The notes: a model not told the origin generated them from the letters alone. Positions 49,098 through 62,505 are shown, counted from the first letter of the stretch. The stretch is 64,000 bases of DNA from Perognathus longimembris pacificus (GCF_023159225.1 NC_063180.1:9235297-9299296), one strand, 5' to 3'. Numbers and translations: made by a program.

Positions 49098-49690
49098 ATG
49101 AAGACTGTCTGAGACTGTCTGACAGAGAAGAGAAGGGCAGCACAGGAGAGACCAAGAGCTCCATTCTACCTGGAAGGGAGGAATGGTTTGGCCAATGGTG
49201 GAAGCAACTGTCCTAAAGAGGCAGCTTGCTCCTACTGCTGGGAGTGGGAGAGGCTCTAAGAGTGGAGGACAGGACCAGCACAGCACTGAAAGTGGCTTGG
49301 TCTTGCAACAATTACAGCTGAGAAGAACACAGAGAGAAGCAGCATGCTAGAACTAGCCTTCATTCATCAGAGGAACAGGAAGTGGCTGGGACAAAAGGCC
49401 TTCCCCAAAAGGCCTCTTCCTGCAGTAGGGAGGTAGAAGGGGTTGAGAAAGGTTGAGGATGTGGCAAACAGCCGTGAGCAGAAGACACATTTGAGCTTCT
49501 TCAGGGAGAATTGGATTATTTTAGGAATTTAGAGGTACCACAAGTCACCTTCATATGGATAATGCCTGCCTTCCTAACTGCATTCTCCAAGGCCTCCAAT
49601 GCTTGAATGATCTGTCCAAACTCCAATCTGAGCAAGGTCCTTCTCTGTCAGGCCCAACATTAGCTTTTGCTTGGTTGGAGGAATAACATC
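49098..49690 (+). other. GA-rich segment, unassigned
   Basis: A purine-rich stretch with higher GC than its surroundings, entered by a splice-acceptor-like 'attatttcttcttgcag'. No long conserved frame on the + strand. It could be a noncoding exon or an old repeat. Confidence 0.3.
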
Positions 49691-49734
49691 AATTCCTAAT
49701 ATGAAGTTTTCCTAATTTGTCATCCTTTCCATGT

Positions 49735-49885
49735 AACACACACACATATGAACATATATATATAGAGAGACATATATATATGTACACAATAGGCATATGA
49801 ACAGCACACACATATATATACATACATATGCATATACACCATGTATACGTACATACATATATACATGCACATATATACCTTTTCA
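49735..49885. repeat. TA/CA-rich low-complexity region
   Basis: Mixed ATAC/ATGT/TATA dinucleotide-like repeats that spawn Tyr/Cys-rich frames on the minus strand. Confidence 0.85.
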
Positions 49886-50444
49886 CATGGGTACTTCCTC
49901 TTTTTGTGTACTTTCAGTTGTCTGACTTCCAATTTGGCTAAGTTGGGTAGAGCTTCATGAGACTCCTTGTGGCAGGGACCCTATTTGATTTATTTGACAT
50001 CAAATCTAACACAATTGATTGGCATGCAACCTGGTAGATAATAATTACCAAGTAGAGTTGAGTTGAATAAATAAATGATGAGCAGATGTTATTGGGGGAA
50101 GTAAACTAGAAACTTCAAAGTCAATGAAATTTCTAAGGTAGACAATGGGCTCATATATTGATTAGCAGTAAAATTATTCCCTCTATATCCTTTTTGTATA
50201 AATGCATTTGATTATTTTATTACTAATTAGTTAAATAATTATTTGATGATCAAATACATAATTTAATTATTTTATTATTTCAATAGAGCTAGTTCCTAGT
50301 TTAATTTACTCTCACAGAAGCAGTATCATTCTTTAGCATTTTATTCCTTTTTAACTGTTCTCTCTGCATCTAACCTGTGGTTGCTCACCTAATCTTATGT
50401 CTTGCTGTGAAACTCTTAAGGTAGGCAAGTTTCCTGACACCAGG

Positions 50445-50484
<40 letters not shown>

Positions 50485-51330
50485 GGGTACACATATGGAT
50501 AAACACAGATATGAATATACATGCTGGTGATATAAATGCATATGCATACATGCACACACACATATGAAACAAAATCTGTAAACTGTGTGCCTCTTCTGCT
50601 CTGGCATCCAGTGCTACAGTGATAACTGTAATATTTCAAATCCATGCAATCTGCAAAGAATCACATGATGCCAAGAATAAGACATAATCCTTTCCTTCCT
50701 GGTCCACATTTACAGACTACACTAACTTTATGCATTTCTAAAAAGTGAGGGCTGTGAGAATATTTCAAAAAGACTGGAATGTATGGATATATAAAAAATT
50801 ATAGGGTTCATGAAAATGATGTTGAAATGCCATAATAACTTATATAGAACCTGTCAAAAACAGAGGTAAGAATCATTTTTGTGGGGTAGAATTCAAGAAA
50901 TATGCTTTATTTAAAGTTAATGTGTGCTTAAAGCCTACATTTCTTGTTATTGTTTGCTAAGTACCAACAAATACAAGTTAATATGAAATAAAATCTATTT
51001 CAGAAAATTTTTTCTTTTCTTAAAAGTATATTAAGTACCACTTAGAAGAAAGACTGAAAGTTGTGTTTATAGAAAAAAAATTAGAAAAGAAAAAATGGTG
51101 ATAGCTAGATTAATTTTTTCCTATGTACTTGGGATTTTAATTATTTGAATATTTTAGTAATAAAATAATTGAATTATTTATTATGAATGATTAAAATAAT
51201 AAAATAATCAAATGCATATTAAATAAGTATATAGAGGTGATCATTTTACTACTACTACTAATAGAAGTCCATTATCTAACCTTAAAAATTTCATTAACTC
51301 TGAGGGTTCTAGTTTACGTCACCCCAATGA
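49886..51330. other. Intergenic with (GT)n at 50447-50480
   Basis: AT-rich sequence. A GT array of about 17 units is the only defined repeat. Short 'aattatttgatgatcaaat'-like palindromic AT stretches occur at 50210-50280 and 51130-51220. Confidence 0.5.
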
Positions 51331-51884
51331 TACCTGCTTCATCTTTCCCAAAGGTACCCATTATCCTTACTTCTGTTTTATGTCCTTTATTTCTATGACA
51401 GTTTTGTCACTTATCTAATTATGAACTATGTTTTATAGTTCTACTTCTGAATGCAAATAAATGAAATATACTTTGTATCTTCTTACGTTTGTTTTTCTGT
51501 TTTGACTTAACATGACATTGTTGAAGATAGCCATGGTGGCATGCAGTTAACTCATTTTCACAGTTCTAGTATTGCACATTATTCTAGTGCAAGCATGATT
51601 ACAATTTGTTCATTCAGCTACTTTTAATGAGAATTAGTGGTTTTCTTATCTGTGATTCATTACAAGCAATTCTGTTATTAGCATCAGGTGTGTCTTAGTT
51701 ATAGGATGTGTGTTTTACTTTATTAAATATTAATAATTTTTAAAATCATTGGTCAGAACTTTTTGCTTTCTCTTGAAGTGGATAAGAGTTCCTCTCTTTA
51801 TGTCCTTTTGTGAACTTTAATATATTTTAATATATGGATATCCTAATGTATATTTTTTATTGTAGTTATAAATGTAAGATCATT

Positions 51885-52088
51885 ACTTTTTTTTTTTTTT
51901 TGCCAGTCCTGGGGCTTGAACTCTGGCCTGGGCACTGTCCTTGAGCTCTTTTTGTTTAAGGTTTGCACTTTGTCACTTGAGCCACAGTGCTATTTCCGTC
52001 TTTTTCTGTGTATGTGGTACCAAGGAATCAAACCCAGGGCTTTGTGCATACTAGGCAAGCACTCTATCACCAGGCCAAGCTCCTGGCC
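51885..52088 (-). repeat. Dimeric tRNA-derived SINE, full length
   Basis: On +: T-run, 'gccagtcctggggcttgaac', 'gtcacttgagccacagtgct', 'aatcaaacccagggctttgt', 'aggcaagcactctatcacca'. The flanks 'agatcattactttt' / 'agattattgctttt' fit a mutated duplication. Confidence 0.88.
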
Positions 52089-52439
52089 CCAGATTATTGC
52101 TTTTTAAGTTAACATTTTCCTGATGAATAATGAGTTCATTCCATAATATATCTTCATCTATATCTTCATCCTAGTTTGTTCTTCTGTAAAAATCATTGAT
52201 CCATATCTTCTGCCTATTTATGATTAGGTTGACTTTTCAAAGATTCATTGGATTTGTGTGTATCCTGAATACTTACTTGAGCCATCAATATGTCCTCTTC
52301 TACACATTCATGTTCTGTTGTCTTTTGATAAACAAGGTTTGTCATATTTTTCTAGTTGCAGATACCAAATATTTCCTATTTGATTTGTACTTCCTAAGCA
52401 AAAGCCTCAACATTGTTTTCGATATCCTTCCAAAAGTTT

Positions 52440-52548
52440 GGGGAAAAGAAGACACTGTACAAAAGGAATTGTACCCATTATCTGACTCATGTAATTGTAA
52501 TCCCTTAGTATATCACCTGTATAATTTAACAATAGAATAAATTATTTA
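52440..52548 (+). mobile_element. LINE-1 3' terminus fragment
   Basis: 'aaaaggaattgtacccatta', 'atgtaattgtaatcccttag' and 'tatcacctgtataatttaac' follow the L1 terminal order of the window. Confidence 0.65.
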
Positions 52549-52990
52549 TAAAATGTTAGGGGTTTTATTTTATATATATATATGAATATGAATCTTTTAG
52601 TTTGTCTCAAAATTACTATCACAGCTTTCCATCAATGTAATTTTAAGGTGAAGTGATATTTTTCAAAGCAATTTCCTGTTCCTGGTTATTCATTTTTAGG
52701 AATGTATCATCTATTTGTATCCTTTTATCTTCCACATCAATTTCTATTTTTAGATATCAGAAGCTGGCTTTTTAAAGTCCATCCAAAGTATGTGAGAAGT
52801 GCTTTGAATCTATAGATTTTGGGGGTAAAACAGACTTTTTTTTTGCATAATCTTGTTTCTACAACTATGAATGTACTATATTTATTAAGACTGGTAAAGT
52901 ATCTTTAGTCTTACATTGTTGACATATGTACATCTTTTTAAGTTTTTAAAAAGATTTATTAGTTATTATTAAGTAGTGGTTCAAAGGGGT

Positions 52991-53350
52991 TTCCATGGCA
53001 GAGGAAGTCAGGTTATAAAAATGATGCTTTTTGGACAATGTTGCCCCTTCCATCATTCTCCTCCATCTTTCCCTCTCTTATTCCTACCTTCAAGTACATA
53101 ATTCAGTTTTCACATACTATACATTGAATATAATGACAGCATTTGCTCACCCTTCCTCCCTCCATTTGTGTGCCCCTATCTCTCTGTCCCCCCACCCCAA
53201 CATGTTTCACTCTACTGGTAGTCATTTTGTTGAATAATATGTTTGTTGTTTAAAGAAGTCTATTGCTCAGTCAGGTACAGAATGGGGTCTTAGTACAATA
53301 TGGGGTTACTCTGGCTCTACAATCTGAGCATATAAGTTACTAGAATTAAA
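52991..53350. other. Intergenic, possible old repeat
   Basis: Pyrimidine-rich 53040-53215 could be a decayed antisense LINE 3'UTR. No gene. Confidence 0.35.
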
Positions 53351-53357
53351 AGTGTAT

Positions 53358-53600
53358 TAGCCTGGCACTGGAAGTTCTACCTGTAATCCTACCTACCCAG
53401 GAGGCTGAGATCTGAGGAGTGTGGTTCAAAGCCAGCCCGGGAAAGAAACTCTGTGAGATTCATATCTTTAATAAACTACTCAGAAAAAGCCATAAGTAGA
53501 TCTGTGGCTCAAGTGATAGAGTGCCTTTTGCTCAGGGATAGAGTCCAGGCCTAGAATTCAAGCCCCAGGACAGACAGATAGATAGATAGATAGATAGATT
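53358..53600 (+). repeat. Composite 7SL/tRNA SINE with (GATA)n tail
   Basis: 'tacctgtaatcctacctacc', 'caggaggctgagatctgagg', 'gtggctcaagtgatagagtg', 'ttcaagccccaggacagac', then about seven GATA units at 53573-53600. Confidence 0.88.
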
Positions 53601-55113
53601 TCCAAGTATGAGCTACTGGTGCCCGTTACTTTTGTAAAGTCTTGATTTTCCTGTCTTAGTTTCCCCAGTGTTGGGATTACAGGAGAAGTTAACTATGCAT
53701 AGCAACTTAATTCTTTTGAACAACCACATAATGTAGTCAGTCTATGACACAGACACTATTACCAGCGTGCTGAGTGCACAGAAGATCGAGCTAGCTAGAA
53801 ATAAACACCCTTTTTTGCTGCTTGAAAAAAAAAGCCTATTGCTATTTGTTCTTAGAGTCTTCATATTTTCTTGCTTCAAATGGTTTTCTTTTTAATTCAA
53901 ATTTGAGGAATTAATTGTTAGGTACACTAATAAGTAGACTTTCCTATATTGACCTCTAGTCTGGAAAATTTCTTAAACTATTTTTAGGCTCTTTATCTTC
54001 TTGTCATAAGAATGGTTAGAATAAGAGCTATCTAGTTAAATTCAAATTGTATAATAATAAGATGTTAACTATTGGTACTGTGCCATAGAGTAAATCCATC
54101 TATCTTGATATACTTGAAAGTTAATGCTTACCTACTGGAAATTCCATATTTCTTCTCCAGCCTCTGGAAAGTGTCACATATATATGTATATATGTATGTA
54201 TATATGTACATATACATATATATTTGATTCTGTAAATCTGTGCAGTTTTCAATGATCTCACATAATTAGAAGAGTTCAACATTTATTCTCCTGTGGTGGC
54301 CTCAATTTGCTTCAAATCTCAACCACATTGTCAGTTACTAATAGATGTTCTTTCTTAAGGCTGAATAATACCATATGGTGTAAATCTATGGAATTTTCCT
54401 GTAGTCTAGGCTGCTGGTGATGTTAGTGAGTATTTTAATGCACGTAGTCATGCAGTATTTTCCTGTTGAGTTTAATGCTCTCCGTGTAGTCAATTTAGTA
54501 GGCAGATGGAAAAGAGTGAATAAATCATGAGGGATATTTTGATGTATCTGCCGTGGGAATAGAGCATCTTTCTTTTTCTTGCATTCTGAGAGCCAGAATA
54601 CTGCCTGGCCCATGATCACATCTAACTGTGTAGTGTCCCAGAGATTATTTGATTCTAGAAGACATGGGAGACTAAGAGGCCTTGGCAATCTCTGTCAAGC
54701 TAAACTCTTATTCTTAGTTTGCTTTTTGCATCTATTTGGACAATAATGTAATTTTCCTCTCTTAATACATTAATGTAAGAAATTACTTTCTAATAATAAT
54801 TTTATTTATGTAATAAATCCAGTTAGGTATGATTAAATTGTTAAGACTATAGAAGAAACTTCAAATTTTATTTGCTGATTTTTTTGGGGGGGAGATTTTG
54901 TGTTTTTATTTAGGAATGTGCTCCATCAATAAATATTTCATTTTCACAATGTTTTGGTTTGATTTTATTACCAAAGATAAATTAGACTCAAAATTATTGG
55001 AACGTTATTACATATTTTAGTACTTTTGTCATTTAATTTATCCTATTTTTGACTTATTGATTTTTTGACTATAAGACGTATTCAAATGTTTTTTGATTGT
55101 ATGACAAAATTTC
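53601..55113. other. Intergenic with a TATG-rich repeat at 54177-54222
   Basis: AT-rich sequence. No recognised gene. The frame at 54386-54688 minus has no family signature. Confidence 0.45.
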
Positions 55114-55139
55114 ACACACACACACACACACACACACAA
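55114..55139. repeat. (CA)n microsatellite
   Basis: About 13 units. Confidence 0.9.
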
Positions 55140-55898
55140 ATAACTACACAGCTTTGCTACACCTATGTGTGCTTGTTAGTAATTTGTAATTTTCTAGGAT
55201 TTTGTCAACTTTAAATAAATGTGCTTGGTTCTTTGTCCAAACATGACTAGCATTGCTAGTATGCTCTTTTCCATTTGGGGCTTTACAGACTCCATCCTAG
55301 GCCTTCAGCATGTGTTTCCAGCCCCCCAGCTGCATCAGCAGAAAACTCTCTACCCAGACCTAAACTCTGCCATTCCCAAGCACTGTCTGCGGCAACCAGG
55401 TAGGCCCGGGGAGTAACTCCTGTCTTTAATATAAGAATGTCCCTGAATATGGTTAGGCACCATTTCTCCCTCTCCTGTGAGAGAGGGAGCCTTGTCCGTA
55501 TCTCTGCCCCTCTCTGAGAAGAACCCCTTTGCTGCCTCTGTTGTCCATGTAGTCTTCTGGGATGGTTGCTTTTAGCAATAAGGTTGCAGTTTCATTTTTA
55601 AGCTCTTCAACATGTATTTGTAGATTTATACCATTTTAATTATCTTTGTGGATGCCTGTTTGCTGTTCTGTTTCATCTTGTTTTGCTTCATTATTTTTAT
55701 CAAAAATGTATTTGGCTTTTAAAATAATAAACTTGTAGAGTTGTATTTTTAATATGTTAATTTTGTTACCAAGGTATTATCTTCTATGTTTGGATTTATG
55801 TTTTCAGTTTGTCCTCTATTCATAATTTGAATTTTAAAAAGATTATTGTTTTTATACTTTTTAATCAATATGCAAATCTTTGCCAAATTTGGCATCAC
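55140..55898. other. Intergenic, locally GC-richer at 55260-55530
   Basis: A patch around 55296-55420 is GC-richer and contains a donor-like 'accaggtaggcccgg'. No protein family recognised in its 65-codon frame. Confidence 0.35.
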
Positions 55899-56150
55899 AT
55901 ACACACACACACACACACACAGTTTTTATTTATGTAATTTTTTTTTTCTGGTCCTGGAACTTGAACTCTGGGCCTCAGTGCTGTTGAGTTTCTCTTGCTC
56001 AAGGATATCTTTCTTCCTCTTGAACCATAAACCCACTTCTGGCTTTTTTGAGATAAGACTCTCACAGACTTTCATGTGGGAGCTGCCTTTGAGCTGTGAT
56101 CCTCAGATCTCAGTGTCCTGAATAGCTATGACTACAGGTGTGAGCCATCA
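55899..56150 (-). repeat. Composite 7SL/tRNA SINE, with (CA)n at its left edge
   Basis: On +: (CA)n at 55899-55920, T-run, 'ggtcctggaacttgaactct', 'atcctcagatctcagtgtcc', 'gactacaggtgtgagccatc'. Confidence 0.8.
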
Positions 56151-58070
56151 GTAACAGTTGATAGCATATAATTTTTTAAATATTATCTTCTTGGTTTTTA
56201 CATTTAATTTTATAGTCTTGAGGAAGCTATTTGTAATTATTATATAAAACAATATTAAAAGAAGCAAATAGAATCAAGGCACATTGTATGCCATATAAAA
56301 ATGTCATAGTAAAATCTATAAAATAAAATATAGAATATTTAAAATAAATACTATAAAATAATAAAGGCGAGAGAGTGGCAGGAGATAAGGAACAGTAATA
56401 GAGGGGGTGAAGATGCTCAAAATCCATTATATACTTGTGGATATATCACAATGTAACTGCTGATGTTATTTAACTAGTATATATTAACAAAATGGAAAAA
56501 TGATTTTCGTTCTATGTAGATATCTAGTTAACAATTTGTTTTTGAGCTCCTGTTTACATTATGAGTTACTTTCCATAGATCACAAATCCATGAGTATGAG
56601 ACTCTTCTCTCTAAATAATCTAGTCCAGGTCATTTTCATTTATTTCTTTGCACCAACAATTCCCTTAATAAACCTTAATAATAATAAGAACTTTCTGTCT
56701 AATAAAGCCTCCTAAACAATACAATTCTCTTCACTACTATGTAGGGTCTATTTCATCATCATTACTCCTAAAGAACTGTTCAAATCAACCTCCTAGCTTT
56801 TCACAAAACTATTCAACAGGATTAAAAAATCTCTATTTAATTTCATCTAAAGTAAATTTTATACACCTTAAGTGTAGAAGTTTCAATGAGTTTCAAAAAA
56901 TGCACTCTGTATATTTATTATAACTAGTAGTACATATCTTTCATCCTGGAATTGTTTCCTCCTGGATCTTTCTATTTCAGCTCCATCAAAACTGTTGCTG
57001 CTTTAGCTGTAGGTCAGTTCTGGCTATCTCCAGATGGTCAGTTTTCTTTCTTTCTTTTTCTAGTTAGGAAGGAGCCAGTTGCTCTTCCCCTTGGGTTTAT
57101 AAATAATTTGATTTTCTGTAGTTCCTTTGCTCTCCATTTTCTTGTCACATCCAGAGGACTCATGACTTACTGGTAGAATGATTGGAAATGTACTTTTTGC
57201 TTGAATCACACTTTTCCTTCCCAAAGCTAAAAGCATTGCTTCTGTATAGTGCCTTTGGACTTCACAAACTACCACAATGCATTAGCCTTTCCTGCCCTAC
57301 CCTGGGCCTACTTATGGTGCCTCACCTTAAAGGAGAGAAGCTTTTATAATATTCTAGTTGTCCTTGGTAGTTTGCATCTCAAATCTCTGCTGTATCTGCC
57401 TTCCTTGTTCCACTGTCAACTGAAGCACAATCTTACAGGAAAATCCTTGGGTATTTTTGGCTTATGTGCTTTTTTAAAATCATTGTTAGCTGCAAACTTA
57501 ATTTTTCTGTAAGCTGCCCCCAGGTGTGGTAAGATGAACATATCTTTACTTTCATTGTACTTATTTTGATGTTCAGTATACCAGAAATAGCTATGGATAT
57601 GTGCATCAGATATATTTATATTTCTCTAAGTATGGTAGTATGAAATATTTCCTTTTAGACACTCTGACATACATATTTAAGTTCTTATATATATATATAA
57701 TATTTACATTTTCCTTTTCATCTTAACTATTAGACTTAAAAGGTATCATATTTTAAATAGAGTTCATGGATGTGCCAATAGGAATCAAGCACATGACCTC
57801 CGGTCTTCACTTTTAGGGGACCATCATCAAACATATGTGTAAAAATTTCGCATGTGATATCAGCTTTTCCTGAATGTACTGCTTACCCTCAAATGGAATT
57901 CATGAAGACACTACAGGAAGACCTTTTAATTGTGCAGAAGGTGAAAATCAACTTTTCTTCTAGAGACAGATGATTCAAAATAATTTTCAGCAAGAACAGA
58001 TAAAATAAAATTTGTTGGTGTCTGGAATGACTACATAGTGTGGTTGTAGAACCTTTTGAATTTATTTTAT
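56151..58070. other. Intergenic, no gene seen
   Basis: AT-rich. Open frames near 56952-57176 and 57249-57512 have no recognisable domain. Confidence 0.45.
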
Positions 58071-58071
58071 T

Positions 58072-58268
58072 TTATTGGCACTGGACCTTGAAATCTGGGA
58101 CTGGGCATTGATACCTTAGAATTTTCATTCAAGGCTAGCACTCTAACAACAGCCACAGCTTCACTTCCAGGTTTTGGCTGGTTAACTAGAAATAAGAATC
58201 TCAGACCTTTCTGCCTGGGTTGCCTCCTGAGAAGTTATGATTATAGGTGTGAGTCACTGGTTCCAGGG
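58072..58268 (-). repeat. Composite 7SL/tRNA SINE, diverged
   Basis: On +: 'ttggcactggaccttgaaat', 'gctagcactctaacaacagc', 'tttctgcctgggttgcctcc', 'gattataggtgtgagtcact'. Confidence 0.8.
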
Positions 58269-59660
58269 TTCCTTTAGGATTTTGATCAACTGGTTAAAAT
58301 GGGCACAGAGTTCCTTTCATTCAGCATAGAGTTAGGAAGATATTAATATTAAGTTTAAGCTAGAGGATCTCAAACTTTAAAAAACAAGACATTCTAATAC
58401 AGTGTATATAGCACTAAGTATAGAAGTGTTTGTTTCAAAAAATCCGAAGTAGCTTTTTTGAGGTAGATAGGCATCAGCCATACATTGATTCTACTGAGAA
58501 GTAAAAGGACTGATGGATTATAGTACCATATACATAGAGTTCAGAGAGAGGCCAGGGAGAGGTGATATGAGGGGAGGCAATGCAAGGCCAGGGCAAGGCC
58601 AAGGTGAGGTGAGAGGAGGTGAAGAGATTCTCTTTGATTTCCACTGTCTACATTTATCAGGCTTATCTTTCAGAAACCCAAATTTGGGTATCAGTTACTC
58701 AGTGATGCTTACTTCCCAGCTGTAGAACATGAGAGAAATAATAATCCTGCATCCTCAAAGCCATTCAGACACTGTCCTTTACTGTACCCACAAAGAACTC
58801 TTTATATTAGGGCAAAGAAAAAATAAGATTCATAATGTACATTGAGCCCTCCTGAAAAGTACTACCAATAATTTTAAGCCGTGACAATTGTATATTTCTT
58901 TGATATCCACATCAAAAGTACTTACATTTCACACAAAGAATTTTCAAGGAACATTGCACATAGCACCAATTTTCAGTTGCTTGCAAATGTGTTTTTGCTC
59001 ATCTTTCCCTTTGTCCATTACTCACAAAATGATTTGCCTATCATAAGGTGTCTTTTGCTTTTACATCTAGAACGCTTTAGAAGAAAAGCAAACATCGTTT
59101 GCCATAGCTTAATATGCTACCCTAGATTGTTGTTTTCCTTACTATATGAGAATGAGAATCACATCAGTGAATGCAAATTGCTGAAGACAGAGAATAATTA
59201 ACACACACGTTTTCCAGGCACCCAGTTAGTTTCCTCAGAATTAAAAAGAGGAAACTTACTGGAGTAAATGAGATATGGGTTGAATCCTCTTATCTAAAAT
59301 GCACAGGATCAGAAATGTTTCAAATTTCAAAATTTTTTTTTAATTTGGGTATGTTTATTTGCATGTACACAATATGGTATGTCAGGGGTGAGACTTGAGA
59401 CTAAATACAAAATTCATTTATGTTTCAGATATGTTCCAGATCCCACATATCCTAAAAGTTATTATAGGCATTATTTTATATTACTTTATTTGTGAAACAG
59501 TGTATATTGAGTCATTATTTGTATAGCAACATTGGTATTTGACAGGCTTTATATTTTGGAACATTTTGAATTTTAGATTTTCAGATTAGGACTGCTCAAC
59601 TTGCAGTGGAAAATGGATATAATGTCTGAATGGTCATATTTGCATAGGATAAATTAGTAT
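58269..59660. other. Intergenic, no gene seen
   Basis: Contains a short imperfect AGG-type repeat at 58540-58625. The frame at 58881-59201 has no family signature. Confidence 0.45.
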
Positions 59661-59662
59661 CT

Positions 59663-59902
59663 TTCTTTTTTGTGTGCTGGTCCAGAGGCTTGAACTTAGG
59701 GCCTGGGGGTTATACCTGAGCTATTCCTTGTTCAATGCTGGCACTCTACCACTTAAGCCACAGCTCCACTTCTAGCTTTTGGGTGGTTAGTGGAGATAAA
59801 AGTTGATGGAATTTCCTGCCTAGGCTAATTTGAGCTGCAATCCTCAGATCTCAGCCTCCTGAGTATCAAGGATTATAGGAGTGAGCCATGAGAGCCCAAC
59901 TT
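59663..59902 (-). repeat. Composite 7SL/tRNA SINE
   Basis: On +: 'tgctggtccagaggcttgaa', 'gcactctaccacttaagcca', 'gctgcaatcctcagatctca', 'gcctcctgagtatcaaggat', 'gattataggagtgagccatg' (overlapping pieces). Confidence 0.85.
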
Positions 59903-60565
59903 TAATATCTTATTTTAATATGGGAAAGATAGGAAGAAAAATATGTGAGCAAAAGAGTACAACATTTCCTCCGGGAACTGATGGACACTCTAGCATCTTG
60001 ACAATAGCAGATCCTAAGATGAAGAAACTCAGGATCTTCAGAAATTAACTCTTAACTATGTGGTTCCAAGGGTATCTTAAAATTCTAGTTTCATAGGTAA
60101 GACAGTAAATTTACAATATTTAGTCTGCTCAATACATGACTCCCTAGTAGAGATTTTTAAGATTCAGGCTAAAGAAAATATAGAAAGCTCAAATCAACAT
60201 TTCTGAAGCCTGCTCATCAAGTACCCAATTCACACTGAATGTGAATTGAGAAAGCCACAGGAATCAGACAGAACTGAAGAAAATTCATCCTGTTGGATTT
60301 AAGTTTTCTCTATGAACCTAGTTTTAGAGAAAACTGAAGATTTAAATATGGTTTAATGAGTAGCAAATTGTATGAGACACACAGTATTCTTGTTGATGAG
60401 AAACCAGGACCAAATTGGTTATAATGAACAGGATCTTGTCAAGTTGGAGTGTAGATATCATCATCATGTAAATCACTGAAGATTATATTTCATATTGTCA
60501 TGAAAGAGCATATGGGCTGTGTCAGGGGCTGACTTGGAAGGAGATAATGTCAATGGGGTATGGAA
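59903..60565. other. Intergenic, no gene seen
   Basis: No recognised feature. Confidence 0.5.
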
Positions 60566-60569
60566 AAAG

Positions 60570-60990
60570 ATAGCTTGTTCTAATTTGGATCTTTATTATT
60601 ACCCAAAGGAGGATATGTTGAAGACTTTAGTCACCAGTGAGGCATTATGGGGAGATTGTTGAATCTAAGAGGCAGGGCCTAGTAGGAGGTTTTAAGTCTT
60701 TGGAGATGTGCCCTCAAAGGGAATTGTGGGGCAATGGCCACTTCCTCTTTCTCTATTTTCCTCCTGGTCATAAGGTTAACAGTTTTATTCTACCACATGC
60801 TTCTGCCATGACATGGTTCACCATTACAGTCCCAAAGGAACATGGACAGTTGATTGTGGACCCAAAGTTTCAAACTGTGAGTTAAAAAAGAAAACTCTTT
60901 TGCTTGTATTCATGATCATGTCTGTGTGGCATTGCTGTGGCAAAATGCCTGAGAAAATCATTTCAAGCAAGAATGTTATTTGTTCACTAT
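60570..60990 (+). repeat. MaLR-like (ERVL class) LTR fragment, tentative
   Basis: Phrases such as 'gaggcagggcctagtaggag', 'tgccctcaaagggaattgtg' and 'ttcaaactgtgagttaaaaa' have the order seen in mammalian MaLR-type LTRs. Ends and duplications are not identifiable. Confidence 0.4.
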
Positions 60991-61750
60991 TTAGAGGTTT
61001 CAGTCTAAGACAAGAAATCAGATGAGCTATCTTTAAATAGCCAAACAGAGCCAACTCATCTATGTAGCAAAATAGTGAGATAATTTAGAGGTAGAGGTGA
61101 AAAGCCATTAATCCATTCTTGGGCCTGAGATAGGGCAGAATATCATGGTGGCATGAGGATGTTATGGGAGAGGCTGTTGACCTAATATGGCCAGGAAGCA
61201 GAAAGAGGGGAAGGGAAAGGAATAAGACCTTTCAAAATCCTTCCCCACTGTCTGACTTTCTTCAATTTTGCCATCACCTTTAACAACATATTTAGCTATG
61301 AATTTATCAGATACCCTGATCCAATCACCTCTCAGATATGTCCCTACTGATAATCAGGCTTATAAGGGAAGGGGGGCATCTCTTATCTCATCCATAATAC
61401 TCAGTGTTTGTGGCAGTAATGGAAGCTAACACATACTATCTCTGACATAAGTGCTCAAAAGGTGTTTTATTAGACAGACACTGGTAAATCCACAGAAACG
61501 TTGGATCTCTAAGATTGTTCATTTGAGTAGGTATTTTTATGTTGATGGCTTATAGAGTCAGTGTGAAATGAAAGTAAGATAATAGGAGTAGCAGAAGAAA
61601 TAGAGTTGAAGAGACTTTATATTATGTCCAGGAATTTTGAGATATTTAGATAGTTGAGTTGCTAGAAAAGAATTCTGATTATGTTGAATTCCACATATTA
61701 GATCTAGGTCAGCACTATCTATTGTGTTTTTTAGATTAGAGTATAAGACC
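60991..61750. other. Intergenic, no gene seen
   Basis: No recognised feature. Confidence 0.5.
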
Positions 61751-61754
61751 AAAA

Positions 61755-61830
61755 ATACAACTGTATGTAAGTGTAATCCCTCTGTACATCACCTTTATAA
61801 TAACAATAAAAAGACATAAAAAAACAAAAA
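61755..61830 (+). mobile_element. LINE-1 3' terminus fragment
   Basis: 'gtaatccctctgtacatcac' and 'aataacaataaaaagacata' match the terminal bases of other L1 copies here. Confidence 0.65.
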
Positions 61831-62250
61831 ATTCCAAAATAGCTGACTTTTGAAAGTAAGTTAATGAAAAACAGTGAATTCACTTTTAATTAAATTAGGA
61901 ATGTTTAGAAAAGGGTGTTGAAGCAAGTAGAGGAATGTGTCAAATTTGAAGTGCAAGAATACCAATGTGTAAGCCACTTACAAGTTAGGATTAACAACAT
62001 GTTAAATCATTAGCATGGAAGTGTTGTATAACACTGAGGGAACCAAAGAGAAGCAGATGGCAGAAGAAACAAGGTTGGAATTTGTCCAGCAAATACTTAT
62101 CCAACATGCAGTACATACCAGGAAACTATAAGTAACAGTAAGCAAAGTAAACAAAGTGCTTTTCTTTAATGAGAAATGTGGCTGATGTGAGGAAGAAAAT
62201 TTGCTAAAGGGAGAAGATTATAGGACACAGTAATTATTCTTAAAAGAGAT
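61831..62250. other. Intergenic, no gene seen
   Basis: No recognised feature. Confidence 0.5.
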
Positions 62251-62251
62251 G

Positions 62252-62505
62252 GGCTCAAGACATGGTGGCTCTCACCTATAATCCTTGCTACTCAGGAGAC
62301 TGAGATCTGAGGATCGAAGTTCAAAGCCAACCTAGAACAGGAAAGTCCCTGAGACTCTTTCTGTTCAATAAACTACTCAGAAAAAGCCAGACGTTATGCT
62401 GTGGGTCAAGTGGTAGAGCATAGCCTTGAGCACAAAGAGGCTCAGGGACAGTGCCCAGACCCTGAATTCAAGCTCCAGGATCAGCAACACAAAACAGAAA
62501 ATAGA
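62252..62505 (+). repeat. Composite 7SL/tRNA SINE
   Basis: 'ggctctcacctataatcctt', 'gctactcaggagactgagat', 'aggaaagtccctgagactct', 'gtgggtcaagtggtagagca', 'cctgaattcaagctccagga', then an A-rich tail. Confidence 0.88.

Larger units (their letters stand above)
51330..52990 (-). mobile_element. Old LINE-1 remnants (antisense), interrupted
   Basis: Segments such as 'taacatgacattgttgaaga' (51508-51527), 'tatcctgaatacttacttga' (52260-52279) and 'tgaatctatagattttgggg' (52806-52825) have the look of antisense L1 3' half sequence. It is interrupted by a SINE at 51885-52090 and by a younger + strand L1 terminus at 52440-52545. Identification is by general resemblance only. Confidence 0.4.

Noticed and set aside
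49098..49690. Protein-coding exon
   Set aside because: No conserved frame could be read. Kept only as an unassigned GA-rich segment.
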